From: Thermotogae bacterium
GTDB taxonomy: Bacteria > Thermotogota > Thermotogae > Thermotogales > DSM-5069
Direction: 5' to 3'
Assembly (NCBI GenBank): GCA_003641785.1
Contig: QNAO01000024.1
Coordinates: 1-9,015 of the forward strand
DNA length: 9,015 nt
Positions 6,975 to 9,015 of this stretch are shown in pieces. The notes beneath the pieces are model-generated. The model did not search any database. It was not told the DNA's origin and was given only the letters and a program-made list of their open reading frames with translations. Both the position numbers and the translations under genes were made by a program. How positions within the stretch are numbered: position 1 is the first letter of the stretch; each line of letters opens with the position of its first letter.

Positions 6975-8257
6975 AGTTTTTCTGGTTATTGTTTTTTCTT
7001 GGTCTCGCAACCGGGGTTTTACTTTCCCCGGTTTTTGCTGTGGTTATATTCCTTGTTCCTTTGGTGTTTCTCAAACGAATTGAAACCAAAGTTTTGGCTT
7101 TTGCTGTTATCATTGGTGCTATTCTTGGAATTCGGTCCGTGCTACCAGGCAGTTACGAAATGATTGGCTTTGTAACTCAAGTGCGTGCACGCAGTGTTAT
7201 AGCAACGGATGTGATGATTTGGAAAGACAACAAGTGGATGAGATTGAAGCACAATGTGCAGGTAAACTCAGATGAGCTGCCGTTAGGTTACGATTTTTAC
7301 GCTTACGGTGAAATCGAATCGAGAGTTGGCTATCCCGCATATGTTTTGACGCCACATATTTCACAAAGCACCAGGAGAACACTGCAGGGATTTGAAAAGC
7401 TCAGAGCTTATCTATTTATCTGGCGTGAAAGATTTCAACAATTGCTACAAAAGACGCTAAAAGACAAAGCTCAGATAGCTGAGAGCCTTTTCTTTTCGCA
7501 AAGGACGCTTGATGATAACCTTTCCAGTGCAGTAAAAAGAAGCGGTCTTTCACACGTGTTCGCCGTTTCCGGGTTACACGTTGCTATAGTGTACGGTTTT
7601 TTGGAAATACTGGTAAGCATTTTCACCTACCGCATGATTCCACGACGCATTATAACAACCATTCTGACTATGCTTTATGCTCTCTCTACGGGTCCTACCC
7701 CCTCTGCTTTGAGAGCGGCGATGATGTTGATGATCTGGAATGTTTTCAAAATAATGGATTACCCCGTTCATCCGCTCAATGTTTTAGGATTGGTAGGGAC
7801 AGCCAATGTATTTCTTGAACCCTACTCTGTTCTTTCTCCATCTTTTCTTATGAGCTACTCGGGAACAGGAGCCATAGTGCTCTTAACTCAGAAGTTAAGC
7901 AAAAAAAGGCTGTTACAGCCATTAGTAGTTTCAACAAGCGCATTCATAGGGGTCAGCCCTTTTATATCGCTGTTGTACGGATTGAATCCACTATCTCCGA
8001 TCTTTTCAATACCAGCAATATACATTGCTACTCTGTGCTTGTGCGGCTTGGCTCTCGGATCAATAGTGAATTTATTAGGCATGATCGGTTTGTCAGAAAT
8101 GCTGCTAAAAGGCACATATCCTTTTCTAACATTTCTTGAGCATTTGATTCACTTTGCATCTGTGTTCAGCTTCACTCTGAAACCTAATATTGTGGCTTAC
8201 ATATTTTGTTGCGCGTTTCTATTAATCTTGTTCTGGCATTTTCTGCACAATCCATAG
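6971..8257 (+). CDS. comEC: ComEC/Rec2-family DNA uptake channel, short form
   Basis: ComEC forms the inner-membrane channel through which single-stranded DNA enters during natural transformation. The 428-residue product has hydrophobic N-terminal segments (about 4-34 and 41-58), a soluble beta-rich insert (about 62-135, the OB-like region), and a polytopic competence domain (about 165-425). The family signature SGLSHVFAVSGLHVA lies at 191-205 and the conserved SALRAA at 245-250. Full-length relatives such as the Bacillus protein run past 700 residues and end in a metallo-beta-lactamase-like nuclease domain; here the protein stops after the membrane part with no His/Asp metal motif. The ATG overlaps the apgM stop by 4 bases, and no strong ribosome binding site precedes it, so translation probably depends on coupling to apgM. 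A start farther upstream (6881) would lie inside apgM and is rejected. Its last 61 bases are antisense to the fur gene. Confidence 0.9.
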   Translation: MKFFWLLFFLGLATGVLLSPVFAVVIFLVPLVFLKRIETKVLAFAVIIGAILGIRSVLPGSYEMIGFVTQVRARSVIATDVMIWKDNKWMRLKHNVQVNSDELPLGYDFYAYGEIESRVGYPAYVLTPHISQSTRRTLQGFEKLRAYLFIWRERFQQLLQKTLKDKAQIAESLFFSQRTLDDNLSSAVKRSGLSHVFAVSGLHVAIVYGFLEILVSIFTYRMIPRRIITTILTMLYALSTGPTPSALRAAMMLMIWNVFKIMDYPVHPLNVLGLVGTANVFLEPYSVLSPSFLMSYSGTGAIVLLTQKLSKKRLLQPLVVSTSAFIGVSPFISLLYGLNPLSPIFSIPAIYIATLCLCGLALGSIVNLLGMIGLSEMLLKGTYPFLTFLEHLIHFASVFSFTLKPNIVAYIFCCAFLLILFWHFLHNP

Positions 8258-8661
8258 AATTTTATGTCGTAGTCCGTTATTTTGTATTTGGTCCTTTTCA
8301 TGACATTGTGTACCAGATCCTTCACGATTTTCTCATCTATTTCGAGTATTTCTCCACAACCCTTGCAAATGATGTGCTGGTGCAGAGTTTTGTTGTCGCT
8401 TTGTGTCGCGAGTTCATAACGGTAGATACCCTCTCCAAACTCAAGTCTACGAAGAAATCCGAGTTTGCTCAGAAGTTCTACGCTCCTGTAAACAGTCGCT
8501 TTGCTGATCTTATACTTTTTTGCCACGAGGTGTCTGTAAACATCCTCGGCACCTAAATGTTTTCCACCAGAATTGACGAAAACTCTAAGGACAATTTCTC
8601 TCTGGGCGGTCATTCTGTGTCTTTTTGCGCGTAATTCCTTACGCAGAGCTTCGTAAATCAT
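8197..8661 (-). CDS. Fur-family metal- or peroxide-responsive transcription regulator
   Basis: This 154-residue protein is a Fur/PerR/Zur-type repressor. Residues 1-80 form the winged-helix DNA-binding domain, with MTAQREIVLRVF (17-28), LGAEDVYRHL (36-45) and the recognition helix ISKATVYRSVELL (52-64). The C-terminal dimerisation and metal domain has LHQHIICKGCGEILEID (93-109) and a second cysteine pair (CRKC, 139-142), giving the C99/C102/C139/C142 structural zinc site, with H94 and H96 as possible regulatory ligands. Sequence alone does not decide among Fur, PerR and Zur. The ATG at 8659-8661 is chosen because AAAGGAGG lies 6 bases ahead; a TTG extension to 8703 lacks such a site. It follows nusA by 85 bases on the same strand. 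No convincing Fur or PerR box was seen upstream. Its end overlaps comEC by 61 bases, tail to tail. Confidence 0.92.
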   Translation of the reverse strand: MIYEALRKELRAKRHRMTAQREIVLRVFVNSGGKHLGAEDVYRHLVAKKYKISKATVYRSVELLSKLGFLRRLEFGEGIYRYELATQSDNKTLHQHIICKGCGEILEIDEKIVKDLVHNVMKRTKYKITDYDIKFYGLCRKCQNKINRNAQQNM

Positions 8662-8667
8662 GTGTTT

Positions 8668-8675
8668 CCTCCTTT
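8668..8675 (-). promoter_or_regulatory. Ribosome binding site of the Fur-family gene
   Basis: AAAGGAGG on the minus strand, 6 bases ahead of the ATG at 8659-8661. It settles the start against the upstream TTG at 8701-8703. Confidence 0.8.
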
Positions 8676-8747
8676 CTGAAATTCCTCGGTACTGTTCACT
8701 CAAGTTCCATGAAACCAGTTTGATATTACAAGATGGTTATCGATGTA

Positions 8748-9015
8748 TTATGTATTCATAACAGGCTTGATGTCTATTTTCCATCCTGTCAGTTTTGCGG
8801 CAAGTCTGGCGTTTTGTCCACCCTTTCCAATAGCCAATGAAAGCTGTGTTGGTGGAACAAGTACTCTGACAGCCTTTCTTTCTGAGTCCAGTATTTCCAC
8901 GCTCGTTACTGAAGCGGGAGCCAGTGAGTTAGCAATGAGTTGTCTTGGGTCATCAGACCACTTGAACACGTCGATTTTTTCTCCCCGCATTTCCTTTAAG
9001 ACAGCCGATATTCTC
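8748..9015 (-). CDS. nusA: Transcription elongation/termination factor NusA, C-terminal end only
   Basis: The last 88 residues of a protein whose 5' part lies beyond the right edge. They match the NusA KH2 region: [19 protein letters not shown], then [14 protein letters not shown] and the KH loop [22 protein letters not shown], ending at VMNT and a TAA at 8748-8750. NusA binds RNA polymerase and nascent RNA, and modulates pausing, termination and antitermination. The protein stops right after KH2 with none of the acidic C-terminal repeats of the Escherichia coli protein, as is usual in Thermotogae and Firmicutes. It is upstream of the fur-like gene on the same strand, with an 86-base gap (8662-8747) holding no clear terminator or strong promoter, so cotranscription is possible. 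An ATG at 8988 is an internal Met, not the start. Confidence 0.95.
   Translation of the reverse strand, partial: RISAVLKEMRGEKIDVFKWSDDPRQLIANSLAPASVTSVEILDSERKAVRVLVPPTQLSLAIGKGGQNARLAAKLTGWKIDIKPVMNT

Noticed and set aside
8206..8556. Plus-strand frame of 116 codons after comEC
   Set aside because: It is antisense to the well-supported Fur-family gene and has no ribosome binding site.
8662..8747. Possible Fur/PerR operator or terminator between nusA and the Fur-family gene
   Set aside because: AT-rich sequence with a short direct repeat (ATGTATT at 8743-8756) but no good palindrome matching a Fur or PerR box, and no stem followed by a T-run.
1..9015. CRISPR arrays, tRNA/rRNA genes, insertion sequences or prophage
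   Set aside because: No regularly spaced repeats, tRNA-like folds, transposase motifs or phage genes were seen; the window is almost fully filled by ordinary genes.

Overview
The window looks like a stretch of chromosome from a Thermotogae bacterium, probably of the Thermotoga/Pseudothermotoga type. This is inferred from four things: a paired glgD-glgC cassette followed by a Thermotogae-type hypothetical gene, a short NusA that ends right after its KH2 domain, an archaeal-type phosphoglycerate mutase (ApgM), and very tight gene packing with strong AGGAGG-type ribosome binding sites and many GTG/TTG starts. Species cannot be fixed from the sequence alone. There are no rRNA or tRNA genes, CRISPR arrays, insertion sequences or other mobile elements, and no gap longer than about 90 bases.

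Layout. Positions 1-3266 hold a minus-strand operon transcribed leftward: glgD (2160-3266), glgC (887-2149) and a conserved hypothetical gene (880 to beyond position 1) that appears to start with CTG. A good sigma-70-type promoter for it lies at 3308-3336. Positions 3356-8257 hold a plus-strand operon: rbgA (ribosome assembly GTPase), a TPR-repeat protein, apgM (2,3-bisphosphoglycerate-independent phosphoglycerate mutase) and a short comEC (DNA uptake channel). Two of its junctions are 4-base stop/start overlaps and the third is a 2-base gap. From the right edge, nusA (3' end only) and a Fur-family regulator are read leftward. The fur coding region overlaps the end of comEC tail-to-tail by 61 bases.

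How the parts fit. GlgC and GlgD make ADP-glucose, the precursor of glycogen. GlgC keeps all recognisable catalytic residues, while GlgD has lost its nucleotide loop and one metal-binding Asp, so it is probably a regulatory subunit. The plus-strand operon mixes ribosome assembly, central glycolysis and DNA uptake with an uncharacterised TPR scaffold, and translational coupling suggests the four are made together. nusA and fur may be cotranscribed.

I did not find a clearly new multi-gene system. The points most worth a second look are the probable CTG start, the divergent active site of GlgD, the A-K-S-D variant of the G4 motif in RbgA, the ComEC lacking its nuclease domain, the comEC/fur convergent overlap, and the unknown TPR and hypothetical proteins.
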